The notes beneath the pieces are model-generated. The model was not told where the DNA came from, made no database searches, and was given only the letters and a program-made list of their open reading frames with translations. A stretch of DNA of 64,000 nt. It comes from Gammaproteobacteria bacterium. GTDB taxonomy: Bacteria; Pseudomonadota; Gammaproteobacteria; Enterobacterales; Alteromonadaceae. This document shows, piece by piece, positions 37,197 to 47,057 of this stretch (its first letter is position 1; each line of letters starts with the position of its first letter). Position numbers and translations under genes: made by a program. Location: positions 53,170 through 117,169 of the forward strand of contig JAMCRH010000116.1 of assembly GCA_023380515.1 (NCBI GenBank). Direction: 5' to 3'.

Positions 37197-37204
37197 TGGT
37201 CTTG

Positions 37205-38137
37205 CTATTCGGCGGCAATTTCAGCAATCAGTTGCCGGAACCATTTGTGCCCTTCATCGTGCTGCAATAGCGGGCTCCAAATCATTTGTAAATCGATAGG
37301 CGGAATCTCGAAAGGCGGTTTCCGCAAGACCATGTCGGGGTGGTTTTCATACAGCTTGGCTGCCCGTGTTGGCAAGGTTGCAATTAAACCTTCTAGGGTT
37401 AAATGCATCGCCACATGGTAATTCCGAGTAAACACGCGAATTCGCCGCTGCTTACCAATCTTCGCTAAGGCTTCGTCAACCCAGCCGAGTTTTTGCACTG
37501 CGTCAGGTGTCATACCAATGCCAACCCCAAAACCAGTTTTACTCACCCAACAATGTTGTGCTTGGAGGTAGTTTTTTAAATTGTAATCGTCGAGGATAGG
37601 GTGGTCTTTGTGAATTAGGCAGGTGAAATCATCTTGCCAGAGCATTTTTTGATGAAATGACTGCGGTAAATCATCGAAGCGGTTAATGGCAATGTCCACT
37701 TTACCGTTTTCGACGTCATGAAAGCTGACGTCGCTTGGCGTCATCAAATCAATCGTCACGCTTGGCGCTTGTTCGCGCAGTGCTTTCAACAGCGGCGACA
37801 TAAGCGTTGAAGCCGCATAGTCGGAAATCATGATGCGAAACACACGATCACTGGTTTCGGCGGTAAACGTGCGCGTTGGTTGAATGACTTCTTCAACCGC
37901 ATAAAGAATTTTTTGTACTTTCGGTTGCATGGCTAGGGCACGCTCGGTGGCGACCATGCCTTCGCTGGTACGGACTAAAATCGGATCGTTAAGAATTGTT
38001 CGCAATCGTTTCAAGCCATTACTCATGGCCGGTTGTGTAATATTCAGCTGTTCTGCGGCGCGGGTGACGTTTTGTTCACGCAGTAATGCATCTAAATAAA
38101 CAAGCAGGTTTAAATCTAGATTGCGAAAGTGGTTCAT
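37205..38137 (-). CDS. LysR-family regulator divergent from aceK
   Basis: About 310 residues. The HTH region NLDLNLLVYLDALLREQNVT and TQPAMSNGLKRLRTILNDP resembles the NodD/LeuO-like branch, and a typical effector domain follows. I choose ATG 38137 (MNHFRNLDLNLL) because the family starts just before this motif; ATG 38152 is possible, and a longer open frame reaching 38215 reads like an untranslated hydrophobic stretch. It is divergent from aceK with 98 bases between starts, so it may regulate aceK; this is an inference. Confidence 0.88.
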   Translation of the reverse strand: MNHFRNLDLNLLVYLDALLREQNVTRAAEQLNITQPAMSNGLKRLRTILNDPILVRTSEGMVATERALAMQPKVQKILYAVEEVIQPTRTFTAETSDRVFRIMISDYAASTLMSPLLKALREQAPSVTIDLMTPSDVSFHDVENGKVDIAINRFDDLPQSFHQKMLWQDDFTCLIHKDHPILDDYNLKNYLQAQHCWVSKTGFGVGIGMTPDAVQKLGWVDEALAKIGKQRRIRVFTRNYHVAMHLTLEGLIATLPTRAAKLYENHPDMVLRKPPFEIPPIDLQMIWSPLLQHDEGHKWFRQLIAEIAAE

Positions 38138-38235
38138 AAATGAATTGCTCATTCGTTTGTATATAAATAGGATGAATGGAATTATAAAGCACAACCATAG
38201 AACTGCAATCAACATCAGGAAATGAGGGAAAAAGG

Positions 38236-39984
38236 ATGGCCGAATGTCGCCGTATTGCGCGCATTATTTTGCATGGCTTTCATCGTCATTATCAGCGTTT
38301 CAGTGCGATTACTGCCGAAGCAAAATTGCATTTTGCCAAGCGCGAATGGCACGCCATGCAGCGCGCGGCTAGAGAGCGGATTTCATTTTATGATGAGCGT
38401 GTGAAGGAAACGATTGCACTCCTGCGCAAGGATGGTGTTGACGACGAGCCAAACGAAACATTGTGGCAAGACGTTCGCAGCTTTTATGAGGAATTGTTGC
38501 AATTCCACCCGCAAGCAGAGCTCGCCGAAACTTTCTTTAACTCGGTGTTTTGTAAGCTTTTCCACCGTCGCTACTTTCACAATCAGTTCATCTTTGTGGA
38601 ATCAACTTTAGCTCGGCGCATTCCACTCCCCGTTGAAAGTGAATACCGTTCATATTTCCCAGTTGCAGAAGGCGTGCAGGAAACTCTGCGACGGATGATC
38701 AGTGAGTTCGATTTCCATGCACCGTTTGCTGATCTCGAAAGCAGCGTGGCGCAACTAATGCGGGCCTTTCAACGCCAAGCGAAAGTGCGAGCACTGGCTG
38801 CACATCAGCTCCGTGTCGATATTCTAGAGAATCCGTTTTACCGCAATAAAGCCGCCTACGTGGTTGGGCGAATTGTTACCGAAGAGCAAAGTTACCCGTT
38901 TATTGTGCCAGTGCTCGTGAACAGTGACGGCGAGCTCTATGTGGATGCCTTGATTACCGACGTTAATCAAATGACGATTATTTTTAGTTTTTCACGTGCG
39001 TATTTTATGGTGGAATGTCGTGCGCCAAGTGCGCTCGTACGCTTTTTGAAAAGCATTATGCCGCGCAAAACCTTGGCGGAACTCTATTCTTCGATTGGTT
39101 TACATAAACAAGGCAAAACCGAATTCTACCGCGAGTTATTGCATCATTTTGCCCACTCTGACGAGCAGCTGGTGGCCGCGCCGGGTATTCGTGGCTTGGT
39201 CATGATGGTATTTACGCTGCCGTCGTTCCCCTATGTATTTAAGGTGATTCGTGATGAGTTTGGTGAGAGCAAACCATTTGGTCGCGATACCGTTCTGTCA
39301 CGCTATCAGTTGGTTAAGCGCCATGATCGGGTAGGGCGAATGGCCGACACCATTGAATACTCGAATGTTGCACTGCCGATCAATCGTATTTCCGACGATT
39401 TGCTCGCTGAGCTTAAACGCTCGGTGGCTGGTTCACTTGAGTTTGAAGGTGACTTATTAATTATCCGTCATTTATACATTGAGAAGCGGATGATCCCGCT
39501 CAACATGTATTTAGAATACGCCAGCATCGAGGAAACCGAAGCGATTGTGGCTGATTACGGTAAAGCGATTAAAGAAATGATTGCGGCAAATATCTTCCCC
39601 GGCGATATGCTATTGAAGAACTTCGGTGTCACGCGGACTCGGCGGGTCGTCTTCTATGACTATGATGAAGTACAGTATTTGCATGAAATGAATTTCCGTT
39701 CGTTGCCGAAAGCGACCAATTATCATGACAGTCTCATGGACGGTAACTCGGTGTCGGTAGCGCCAAATGACGTTTTTCCTGAACAACTGCCGACTTATGT
39801 GTTCCCACAAAAACGGCTGCGCGACTTGTTTATGAGTCTGCATCCCGAGCTTGCCGACCCTGAGTTCTGGCGAACTCAGCAAGCGCGCGTAGCTTCTGGA
39901 GTTTTGCCGGATATTTTTCCATACCCGCAAGACATTCGTTTTTTGCATGTAAAATATGACGAAAAAAGCCCGCTGCCAGACTAA
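38236..39984 (+). CDS. aceK: Isocitrate dehydrogenase kinase/phosphatase
   Basis: Bifunctional enzyme that phosphorylates and dephosphorylates isocitrate dehydrogenase, steering isocitrate into the glyoxylate bypass. The 582 residues match E. coli AceK (578) in length. Recognised by FPYVFKVIRDEFGESKPFGR (ATP-binding lysine region), HDRVGRMADTIEYSNV and the catalytic DMLLKNFGVTRTRRVVFYDYDE. AAGG stands right before the ATG. It is not in an aceBAK operon here: aceA lies tail-to-tail 53 bases beyond its stop. Confidence 0.96.
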   Translation: MAECRRIARIILHGFHRHYQRFSAITAEAKLHFAKREWHAMQRAARERISFYDERVKETIALLRKDGVDDEPNETLWQDVRSFYEELLQFHPQAELAETFFNSVFCKLFHRRYFHNQFIFVESTLARRIPLPVESEYRSYFPVAEGVQETLRRMISEFDFHAPFADLESSVAQLMRAFQRQAKVRALAAHQLRVDILENPFYRNKAAYVVGRIVTEEQSYPFIVPVLVNSDGELYVDALITDVNQMTIIFSFSRAYFMVECRAPSALVRFLKSIMPRKTLAELYSSIGLHKQGKTEFYRELLHHFAHSDEQLVAAPGIRGLVMMVFTLPSFPYVFKVIRDEFGESKPFGRDTVLSRYQLVKRHDRVGRMADTIEYSNVALPINRISDDLLAELKRSVAGSLEFEGDLLIIRHLYIEKRMIPLNMYLEYASIEETEAIVADYGKAIKEMIAANIFPGDMLLKNFGVTRTRRVVFYDYDEVQYLHEMNFRSLPKATNYHDSLMDGNSVSVAPNDVFPEQLPTYVFPQKRLRDLFMSLHPELADPEFWRTQQARVASGVLPDIFPYPQDIRFLHVKYDEKSPLPD

Positions 39985-40037
39985 ACCAGCAGCGAGCAAA
40001 TGAGGAAGCAAATGACTTCGCTATCGAGGCGCCAAGG

Positions 40038-41378
40038 CTAGGCGGCAGGCGACTTGTTAAACTGTTCTTCTTCCGTTGAACCGCGCAACGCCGTTACCGA
40101 TGACTGTCCACCTTGAATGACATTGGTGACATCGTCAAAGTAACCGGTTCCCACTTCTTGCTGGTGGGCAACGAAGGTATAACCACGGTCAGCAGCAGTG
40201 AACTCTTCTTCCTGCAATTTGACATAGGCTGACATGTCATTGCGCGCATAGTCATAGGCGAGGTTGAACATGTGGTACCACATGTTATGCACACCGGCTA
40301 AGGTGATGAACTGGAACTTGTAACCCATTGCCGCGAGCTCACGCTGGAACTTGGCGATTGTGGCGTCGTCGAGATTGCGCTTCCAGTTGAATGACGGCGA
40401 GCAATTGTAGGCAAGTAATTTACCTGGGTATTTGGCATGAATGGCTTCTGCAAACTTACGTGCTTCTTCAAGGTCAGGTTTAGCAGTTTCACACCAAACT
40501 AAATCCGCATATGGCGCATAGGCAAGGCCGCGCGAAATCGCCTGATCAATCCCCGCATGCACCTTATAAAAACCTTCTGCAGTGCGTTCTCCGGTTAAGA
40601 ATGGTGCATCGTTCGGGTCAACATCGTTGGTTAGCAAGTCAGCTGCGTTGGCGTCAGTCCGAGCAACAATTAACGTGTCGGTGCCGGCAACGTCGGCGGC
40701 AAGGCGTGCTGCAATTAACTTCTGCACCGCTTCTTGGGTTGGCACAAGAACTTTACCGCCCATGTGACCACATTTTTTCACCGAGGCGAGCTGATCTTCA
40801 AAGTGCACGCCAGCCGCACCGGCTTTGATCATGCCTAACATCAGTTCATAGGCATTCAAAACACCACCAAAACCAGCTTCAGCATCAGCGACGATAGGGG
40901 CGAAGTAGTCGATGTAACCTTCGTCATCTGGACCAATGCCTTTCGACCATTGAATTTGGTCAGCGCGAGCAAACGAGTTGTTAATCCGCTCAATGACTTT
41001 TGGTACTGAGTCAACCGGATAAAGCGACTGGTCAGGGTACATGCTAGCAGCAGAGTTATTGTCCGCAGCAACTTGCCAGCCAGACAGGTAAATGGCTTGC
41101 AAACCGGCTTTAACTTGTTGCACGGCTTGGCCACCGGTTAACGCACCGAGCGCATTGACATAGTTTTTGCCGAACTTCTCTTGTGCAGCGCCATTCACTA
41201 AGCGCCAGAGCTTTTCAGCACCTTTTTCTGCATGCGTGTAGGTTACTTGACGTGAGCCGCGCAGGCGGACTACGTCTTCGGCACTATAGGTGCGCTCGAT
41301 ACCTTCCCAGCGCGGGCTGTTTGCCCATTTGTCTTGCAGTTCTTGTACAGCTTTTTGAAAGTGTGTTGGAGCAGTCAT
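40038..41378 (-). CDS. aceA: Isocitrate lyase
   Basis: Cleaves isocitrate to glyoxylate and succinate, the first step of the glyoxylate bypass. The catalytic signature KKCGHMGGK includes Cys203. Other conserved stretches are [25 protein letters not shown] and [16 protein letters not shown]. The 446 residues are normal for the family. AAGGAA precedes the ATG. It follows aceB by 35 bases on the minus strand, one operon in the order aceB-aceA. Confidence 0.98.
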   Translation of the reverse strand: MTAPTHFQKAVQELQDKWANSPRWEGIERTYSAEDVVRLRGSRQVTYTHAEKGAEKLWRLVNGAAQEKFGKNYVNALGALTGGQAVQQVKAGLQAIYLSGWQVAADNNSAASMYPDQSLYPVDSVPKVIERINNSFARADQIQWSKGIGPDDEGYIDYFAPIVADAEAGFGGVLNAYELMLGMIKAGAAGVHFEDQLASVKKCGHMGGKVLVPTQEAVQKLIAARLAADVAGTDTLIVARTDANAADLLTNDVDPNDAPFLTGERTAEGFYKVHAGIDQAISRGLAYAPYADLVWCETAKPDLEEARKFAEAIHAKYPGKLLAYNCSPSFNWKRNLDDATIAKFQRELAAMGYKFQFITLAGVHNMWYHMFNLAYDYARNDMSAYVKLQEEEFTAADRGYTFVAHQQEVGTGYFDDVTNVIQGGQSSVTALRGSTEEEQFNKSPAA

Positions 41379-41413
41379 GGCTTCATTCCTTGTGGTGTTA
41401 GCGATTTTATGAA

Positions 41414-43006
41414 TTAGAGATAGTTGTATCCCGGCAGCGTCAGAAACTCAGTGAGTTGGTCTGCCGTGGTTATTTCTTCAAGCAGCGTTTGCGCGATTTC
41501 AAAGCGTTCGTTGAGCCAACGCTCGTTACCGACTTCGCTTTTTACAATCTGTGCTTCTTCGGCCAGCATGCCGCGGAACAGCTCTTTCGAAATCACACGG
41601 CCGTCGCTCAAGGTCTTGCCGTGTTGAATCCATTGCCAAATCGATGTGCGGCTAATTTCTGCAGTGGCGGCGTCTTCCATCAGGCCGTAAATTGGCACAC
41701 AGCCTTTGCCATAAAGCCAAGCAGCAATGTATTGCAATGCCACGCGAATATTCGTGCGCATTCCGGCTTCAGTGCGTTCACCGGCACTCGGCTCGAGTAA
41801 ATCTGCCGCAGTGATCTCGGCATCGGTGTCGCGGGTTACGTGAAGTTGATTGGGATAATCACCAATGTGTTTGGCAATGACTTCACGAACGGTTGGGGCA
41901 AGACCAGGGTGGGCTATCCAAGTGCCGTCATGACCATTACTAAATTCGAGTTCTTTGTCGGCACGAACCTTGGTGAGAATCTGTTCGTTTTCGTCTGGGT
42001 TCTTGCTGGGAATAAAGGCTGCCATACCGCCCATGGCAAGGGCACCGCGCTGGTGACAGGTTTTGATTAATAACCGTGAGTAGGCGCTCAAGAACGGTTG
42101 GTTCATGGTCACCACTTGACGGTCTGGCAAGACTCGGTCGGCATGAGCGCGCAGAGTTTTGATATAGCTGAAGATGTAATCCCAACGGCCGCAGTTGAGG
42201 CCGACAATATGATGTCGCAGGCTGTGCAGAATCTCGTGCATTTGAAACACTGCTGGTAAAGTTTCAATCAGAACGGTGCAGCGAATAGTGCCGCGAGCTT
42301 GTTGCGTGGCATCCTCGAGTTCAGAGAAAATATCCTGCCACCATTGAGCTTCACTGTGGTGTTGCAGTTTCGGGACATAGAAGTAGACGCCACTGCCATT
42401 GGCAATGCGAGTTTGATAGTTGTGCAAGTAATACAAGACTGCATCAACGAGGCCGCCAGGTACCGGCTTACCGTCGACAAGCAGGTGCTTTTCAGGTAGG
42501 TGCAAACCACGTACTCGCGCAATTAAGAGTGCTGGGTTGGATTTCAGCTGATAGTGTTTGCCATTCGCAGGGTCGGTGTATTCAATGGTGCCTACGTTGG
42601 CGTCACGCAGGTTAATTTGCCCCTGCATTAGACCGTCCCAAGTCGGTGACTGGGCGTCTTCGAAATCCGCCATGAACACGTCAACATCCGCATTGAGCGC
42701 ATTGATGATCATTTTCCGGTCGACTGGACCTGTGATTTCCAGATGACGTTTCTGTAAGTCCGTTGGAATTGCTGCCACTTTCCAGTTACTTGCCCTTACT
42801 TCAGCCGTCGCAGGGTCAAAGTCAGGTAACTGACCACTATCGTATTGCGTTTGAGCGTGCTCACGAGCTTGGAGTAGTTGCTCCAGACGTGGGCGGTACT
42901 GTCTCGTGAGTTGCACCAAAAGCGTTTTCGCTTGGTCAGTAAAAAGCTCAGAGAACTCTGGACTTAGGGTTTTGGTAAACTGTAAATCGTGGGCTGTGCT
43001 GCTCAT
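41414..43006 (-). CDS. aceB: Malate synthase A
   Basis: Condenses glyoxylate with acetyl-CoA to malate. Type A malate synthase of 530 residues (E. coli 533). Recognised by [24 protein letters not shown]... near residue 110, RGLHLPEKH, the later [14 protein letters not shown] with [12 protein letters not shown], and DGTWIAHPG. It leads the aceBA unit; about 220 bases of AT-rich DNA upstream presumably hold the promoter. Confidence 0.97.
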   Translation of the reverse strand: MSSTAHDLQFTKTLSPEFSELFTDQAKTLLVQLTRQYRPRLEQLLQAREHAQTQYDSGQLPDFDPATAEVRASNWKVAAIPTDLQKRHLEITGPVDRKMIINALNADVDVFMADFEDAQSPTWDGLMQGQINLRDANVGTIEYTDPANGKHYQLKSNPALLIARVRGLHLPEKHLLVDGKPVPGGLVDAVLYYLHNYQTRIANGSGVYFYVPKLQHHSEAQWWQDIFSELEDATQQARGTIRCTVLIETLPAVFQMHEILHSLRHHIVGLNCGRWDYIFSYIKTLRAHADRVLPDRQVVTMNQPFLSAYSRLLIKTCHQRGALAMGGMAAFIPSKNPDENEQILTKVRADKELEFSNGHDGTWIAHPGLAPTVREVIAKHIGDYPNQLHVTRDTDAEITAADLLEPSAGERTEAGMRTNIRVALQYIAAWLYGKGCVPIYGLMEDAATAEISRTSIWQWIQHGKTLSDGRVISKELFRGMLAEEAQIVKSEVGNERWLNERFEIAQTLLEEITTADQLTEFLTLPGYNYL

Positions 43007-43170
43007 AGTATGACCTGAGTTGTTAGGTGTTTGTTAAATCTGAACTCAGTATGTGCCCACTACAACCATTCATCCAATTTATGAATTTGATTGCAGTCAT
43101 TCACGAGACTTATAAATATAGAGCATAAGCATGGTGAATTATTGTCTGTTTTATCGGCGAATTATGGGCA

Positions 43171-43206
43171 AAAAAAAAGCCCCAAGTGTTGACACACTTA
43201 GGGCTT
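43171..43206 (-). terminator. Terminator of nhaD
   Basis: On the minus strand the stem AAGCCCTAAGTGT / ACACTTGGGGCTT (13 bp with one mismatch, 4-base loop) runs straight into nine T. It stands 20 bases past the nhaD stop. Confidence 0.92.
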
Positions 43207-43226
43207 AAGCGTTTGCTTTGGGTGGT

Positions 43227-44675
43227 TTAGACGTGACCAAACACTTCGAACGATGCGCTATTTAGCCACAAGTGCACCAGAATACTGGCGACATAACCAA
43301 GGAAAATCACCGGCGCCCACTTCAGATGAGACATGAAGGTATAGTAACCGCGAGCTTGCCCCATTAAAGCGACCCCAGCAGCTGAACCAACTGACAGTAA
43401 ACTACCACCCGTGCCAGCGGTTAAGGTGATCAGGAGCCAATGGCCATGGGACATTTCTGGTTGCATGGTCAACACCGCAAACATCACCGGAATGTTATCG
43501 ATCACCGCAGAAGCCATACCGAGCACAATGTTGGCATAGGTTGGGTTCCATTGGTTAAAGAGGAAATCAGACATGAGTGCCAAATAGCCAAGGAAACCAA
43601 GGCCACCGACGCACATAACGACACCATAGAAGAACAGGAGAGTGTCCCACTCGGCGCGGGCAACTCGGCTGAAAACATCGAATGGCACCACACTACCGAG
43701 GCGTTTCAGACGTTCTTGATCGCCAGCCCGCTCGGCCATCGCTCGTTTGCGTGCCAGCGAGCCGGGTAAGGTCATCCGTAAGAAATAACCAAAGAACTGC
43801 AAGTAACCGAGGCCCATCATCATGCCCAAGACAGGAGGCAAGTGGAGTAGGGTGTGGCAAGCGACTGCGGTCGCAATAGTCAGCAAAAACAACGTCATAA
43901 TACGGAACGCACCGCGCTTGAGTTCGACGTCTTCGTTCTGTGCGCTTGGCTTCCGGTTTTCGATAAAGAAGCTCATGATAATTGTCGGCACGAGGAAGTT
44001 GACAGCCGACGGAACGAGCAATACCAAGAACTCTTGCGCTGAAACCATACCAGCCTGCCAGACCATCAGCGTGGTGATATCACCGAATGGGCTAAAAGCG
44101 CCCCCCGCGTTGGCGGCAACGACAATGTTGACACAGCAAATGGCAATAAAGCGTTTGTCACCTTCCGCCACTTTCATGACCACGGCGCACATCAGTAATG
44201 CGGTGGTTAAGTTGTCGGCGATAGGGGAAATTAAGAAGGAGAGAACCCCGGTAATCCAGAATAGGCTGCGATAGCTAAACCCTTTGCGGATCATCCAAGC
44301 GCGCAGTGCATCAAACAAACGACGCTCTTCAAGTGCGTTGATATAGGTCATGGCCACTAACAAGAAGAGCATAAGCTCGGCAAATTCGAGCAGGGTATGC
44401 CTAAATGCCGTTTCGGCAGCGTCTTGCATGCCTTGCTGGGTATATACAGCGCCAATAAGTATCCAGATAATACCGGCGGCAACGAGCACCGGTTTCGACT
44501 TGCGCATGTGGAGCTTTTCTTCGCCCATGACCAACATGTAGGCGACGATGAAAATTCCGAGTGCAATGTAGCCGATACCTGAACGAGTGAGATCTATTTC
44601 TGGCGCAGCAGCGAGCGCCATCGGGCTAAACAAGAGTCCGATAGTGAGGGTAAGCAATCCTATTGCGAGTTTCAT
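43227..44675 (-). CDS. nhaD: NhaD-type sodium/proton antiporter
   Basis: 482 residues, about 12 membrane spans, preceded by a hydrophobic N-terminal segment ending ALAAAPEIDL. NhaD antiporters expel sodium in exchange for protons in halophilic and alkaliphilic bacteria. Typical are the run EERRLFDALRAWMIRKGFSY, the ion-site region ISPIADNLTTALLMCAVVMK and the later ASAVIDNIPVMFAVLTM with TAGTGGSLLSVGSAAG. It stands alone, with its own terminator downstream and a structured leader upstream. Fits a marine, salt-adapted host. Confidence 0.94.
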   Translation of the reverse strand: MKLAIGLLTLTIGLLFSPMALAAAPEIDLTRSGIGYIALGIFIVAYMLVMGEEKLHMRKSKPVLVAAGIIWILIGAVYTQQGMQDAAETAFRHTLLEFAELMLFLLVAMTYINALEERRLFDALRAWMIRKGFSYRSLFWITGVLSFLISPIADNLTTALLMCAVVMKVAEGDKRFIAICCVNIVVAANAGGAFSPFGDITTLMVWQAGMVSAQEFLVLLVPSAVNFLVPTIIMSFFIENRKPSAQNEDVELKRGAFRIMTLFLLTIATAVACHTLLHLPPVLGMMMGLGYLQFFGYFLRMTLPGSLARKRAMAERAGDQERLKRLGSVVPFDVFSRVARAEWDTLLFFYGVVMCVGGLGFLGYLALMSDFLFNQWNPTYANIVLGMASAVIDNIPVMFAVLTMQPEMSHGHWLLITLTAGTGGSLLSVGSAAGVALMGQARGYYTFMSHLKWAPVIFLGYVASILVHLWLNSASFEVFGHV

Positions 44676-44695
44676 TTGTTATAACCTAGCGTGTT

Positions 44696-44770
44696 CCAGT
44701 GCGGAGCAATCGCACTGGCGGTGCGAACAGAAGAGGCCTGCCTTCTCGGCATAGGTAGGGGCCGAAAGGC
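44696..44770 (-). promoter_or_regulatory. Structured 5' leader of nhaD, candidate cis-regulatory RNA
   Basis: Two strong stems lie directly upstream of nhaD on the minus strand. The distal stem pairs the arms 44761-44770 and 44740-44750 (GCCTTTCGGC / GCCGAGAAGGC, 10 bp, one bulge, 10-base loop). The proximal stem pairs 44711-44718 with 44696-44703 (CCAGTGCG / CGCACTGG, 8 bp, 7-base loop). The proximal stem ends about 12 bases before the weak ribosome site (AGG). I cannot match it to a known riboswitch class. Confidence 0.4.
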
Positions 44771-44877
44771 GGCGCAAGATTACCACAAATAAAAAATAAT
44801 GCGAGTACTTACTTTGAGAAATTACCGGTGATTTAGGGGTATATTCGACTAAGGTCTAGAAACCAATTTTCGGACAT

Positions 44878-44906
44878 AAAAAAACCCGTTCGCACTGAAC
44901 GGGTTT
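44878..44906 (-). terminator. Terminator downstream of tRNA-Phe
   Basis: On the minus strand the stem AAACCCGTTC / GAACGGGTTT (10 bp, 5-base loop) is followed by T7. It lies about 10 bases beyond the tRNA 3' end. Confidence 0.9.
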
Positions 44907-44915
44907 CTTTAATAA

Positions 44916-44991
44916 TGGTGCCCAGAGGCGGAATCGAACCACCGACACGGGGATTTTCAATCCCCTGCTCTACCGACTGAGCTATCTGGGC
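44916..44991 (-). tRNA. tRNA-Phe (GAA)
   Basis: 76 bases on the minus strand with encoded CCA. The acceptor stem is GCCCAGA / TCTGGGC. The D-arm is GCTCAGTCGGTAGAGC. The anticodon stem-loop GGGGATTGAAAATCCCC carries GAA (plus-strand TTC at 44956-44958). The T-arm is TCGGTGGTTCGATTCCGCC. All four arms are intact. Confidence 0.98.
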
Positions 44992-45079
44992 AAATACGGT
45001 TAACGCACTTGCGTTGTGGGTGCAATTAAACGTTTTCTTCGGTTTGAAGTCAACCGCTTTTTAACGCTTTCAGGTTTAA

Positions 45080-45119
45080 TTGCTCAGGAAATGCCCATTT
45101 TGACCATTTTCCTGAGCAA
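45080..45119. repeat. 12-bp perfect inverted repeat after speA
   Basis: TTGCTCAGGAAA (45080-45091) and TTTCCTGAGCAA (45108-45119) form a 12-bp perfect stem with a 16-base loop, 9 bases past the speA stop. No T-run follows on the minus strand, so it may act as a 3' stabilising stem rather than a classical terminator. Confidence 0.7.
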
Positions 45120-45128
45120 GGTCCGCTG

Positions 45129-47057
45129 TTACGCCTTTTTGTCGTAGCGCAAATAGGTGCTACCAGCTAGGCAACGCTCGTAAAAGTCTGTCCAACGGAC
45201 ACCCTCACGCGGCGCTAAATTGCCTTTGCGGATTTGCTTGTCGATTGCTTTCTTCACCATTTTCGCCATGTAGTCCGTGTTGTACTGCATGGTTTCGAGG
45301 ACTTTCTCGGCAGAGTGGCCGGGCACGATCTCTTCAATGTAGAACGCACCTGGTTCGTCGTCGTGACTAAAAATATGAACTTCCGTCAAGCGCCCAAATA
45401 AGTTGTGCATGTCACCCATGACGTCTTGATAAGCGCCGGTGAGGAACATACCGATCGGGTAGCTTTCGCCGCGCTGCAATCGGTGCATAGGGATATTGTC
45501 GCTAATCGAGTTGTTCTCGATATATTTGCCAATCTTACCGTCACTGTCACAGGTAATATCCGCAATCGACACTCGCACTTCTGGTTTTTCATGTAAACGC
45601 GTCAACGGCACAATCGGTAGTAACTGACCGATAGCCCAAGTGTCCGCTGCTGATTGGAAGATCGACATGTTCGCCAGGTACTGACTTGCCAAGGTGTCTT
45701 CAAGTTCTTCGAGTTCTTGAATCTGACGAGTTTCTTCGTCGAGCTTCTGGTGAATCTCGGTCAATACCAACCAATACATGGTGTCGATTTTCGCCATTTC
45801 ACGAATGCTTAAAATACCCAGCTTAAATGCTTCATAAGCACTCTGCTTGTAGGCAGCCGCATCGTTAAAACGTTCTTGCGGGTGCAAGTCATTGGCTCCG
45901 ACCAGCTCGCGCATGTTACTAACCAGTACGTGCTCACCTTCTTCCACTGTGATGTCAAAGTCGGTTGCACCAGGATTAATTTCACCAACCACATTGGTGA
46001 CAACTAAGCTGTGGTGAGCGGTAATTGCACGGCCACTTTCACTGACGAGATTTGGATGCGCGACTTTCTCGAGATCACAGATTTGCTTCACACCGTAAAC
46101 AACGTCAGCTACGTATTCGTCGGTCGAGTAGTTTCGTGACGAGTCTGTTGTGGTACTGCTACCGTCATAATCGATGCCAAGCCCGCCACCAATATCAAGA
46201 TATTCGAGTGGCATGCCCATCTGTACCATTTTGGCGTACAAACGCGCGCCTTCGGTAATGGCTTCTTTCACTTTACGGATATCGGAAATTTGACTGCCGA
46301 TATGGAAGTGCAACAGTTTGGCGCAGTGCAGCATGTCGTGTTGCTTGAGGTATTCCATCGCATTCACGATTTCAGCAATACTCAGGCCGAACTTGGCGCG
46401 GTCACCACTGGAGCTTGACCATTTGCCGGTGCTACGCACCATCATTTTTGAGCGCAAGCCAATCATGGGGTCGACTTTGTACTTCTTCGACAAGCGCACG
46501 AGCATTTCTAATTCGGAGAACTTCTCGACAACGACGATCATTTTGCGGCCGAGGTGGCGGCCTAACAACGCCATGGTCAGGTAGTCTTCGTCTTTGTAAC
46601 CATTCAAAATGGTTAGTGCATCTGGGTTTTCGTTATACGCCATAACCGCCATGAGCTCTGGTTTTGAACCAGCCTCTAAGCCGTAGTTATAGGGTTCGCC
46701 TGCGTCCATGATCTCTTCGACCACTTCGCGCATCTGGTTAACTTTGATTGGATAAACGCCAACATATTCACCTTCGTAACCCGCGGTTTCGATGGTGTCA
46801 CGGAAGGTTTCGTTAAGAATTTCGACCTGTGAACGGAGAATATCGTGAAAACGGATAACCGCTGGAAACTGAATGCCTTCAGCTTCCATTTCCGCCAAGA
46901 CTTCGGCCATGTCGATATAAACGTCTGGTTTACGATGGTTCGGCGAAATTTGGATATTGCCATGCTCGCCAATGCTAAAATAGCCAGCGCCCCAACGTTT
47001 TACGCCATAAAGATCTTCGGCGTCATCGATAGTCCAGTTCTGTGTTTCTTGGCTCAT
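45129..47057 (-). CDS. speA: Biosynthetic arginine decarboxylase
   Basis: PLP enzyme converting arginine to agmatine, the first step of the arginine route to putrescine. It has 642 residues (E. coli 658). The PLP lysine is K105 in VYPIKVNQMREV. Further conserved stretches are LLHFHIGSQISDIR, LDIGGGLGIDYDGS and a C-terminal SHDDEPGAFYIEEI. Its ATG overlaps the speB stop by four bases (ATGA), so translation is coupled. The order speB-speA is the reverse of E. coli. Confidence 0.97.
   Translation of the reverse strand: MSQETQNWTIDDAEDLYGVKRWGAGYFSIGEHGNIQISPNHRKPDVYIDMAEVLAEMEAEGIQFPAVIRFHDILRSQVEILNETFRDTIETAGYEGEYVGVYPIKVNQMREVVEEIMDAGEPYNYGLEAGSKPELMAVMAYNENPDALTILNGYKDEDYLTMALLGRHLGRKMIVVVEKFSELEMLVRLSKKYKVDPMIGLRSKMMVRSTGKWSSSSGDRAKFGLSIAEIVNAMEYLKQHDMLHCAKLLHFHIGSQISDIRKVKEAITEGARLYAKMVQMGMPLEYLDIGGGLGIDYDGSSTTTDSSRNYSTDEYVADVVYGVKQICDLEKVAHPNLVSESGRAITAHHSLVVTNVVGEINPGATDFDITVEEGEHVLVSNMRELVGANDLHPQERFNDAAAYKQSAYEAFKLGILSIREMAKIDTMYWLVLTEIHQKLDEETRQIQELEELEDTLASQYLANMSIFQSAADTWAIGQLLPIVPLTRLHEKPEVRVSIADITCDSDGKIGKYIENNSISDNIPMHRLQRGESYPIGMFLTGAYQDVMGDMHNLFGRLTEVHIFSHDDEPGAFYIEEIVPGHSAEKVLETMQYNTDYMAKMVKKAIDKQIRKGNLAPREGVRWTDFYERCLAGSTYLRYDKKA

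Noticed and set aside
39610..40011. 133-codon frame antisense to the end of aceK
   Set aside because: Shadow of aceK with no independent support.
43822..44274. 150-codon frame antisense to nhaD
   Set aside because: Opposite strand of a clear antiporter gene; composition explained by the codons for membrane spans.
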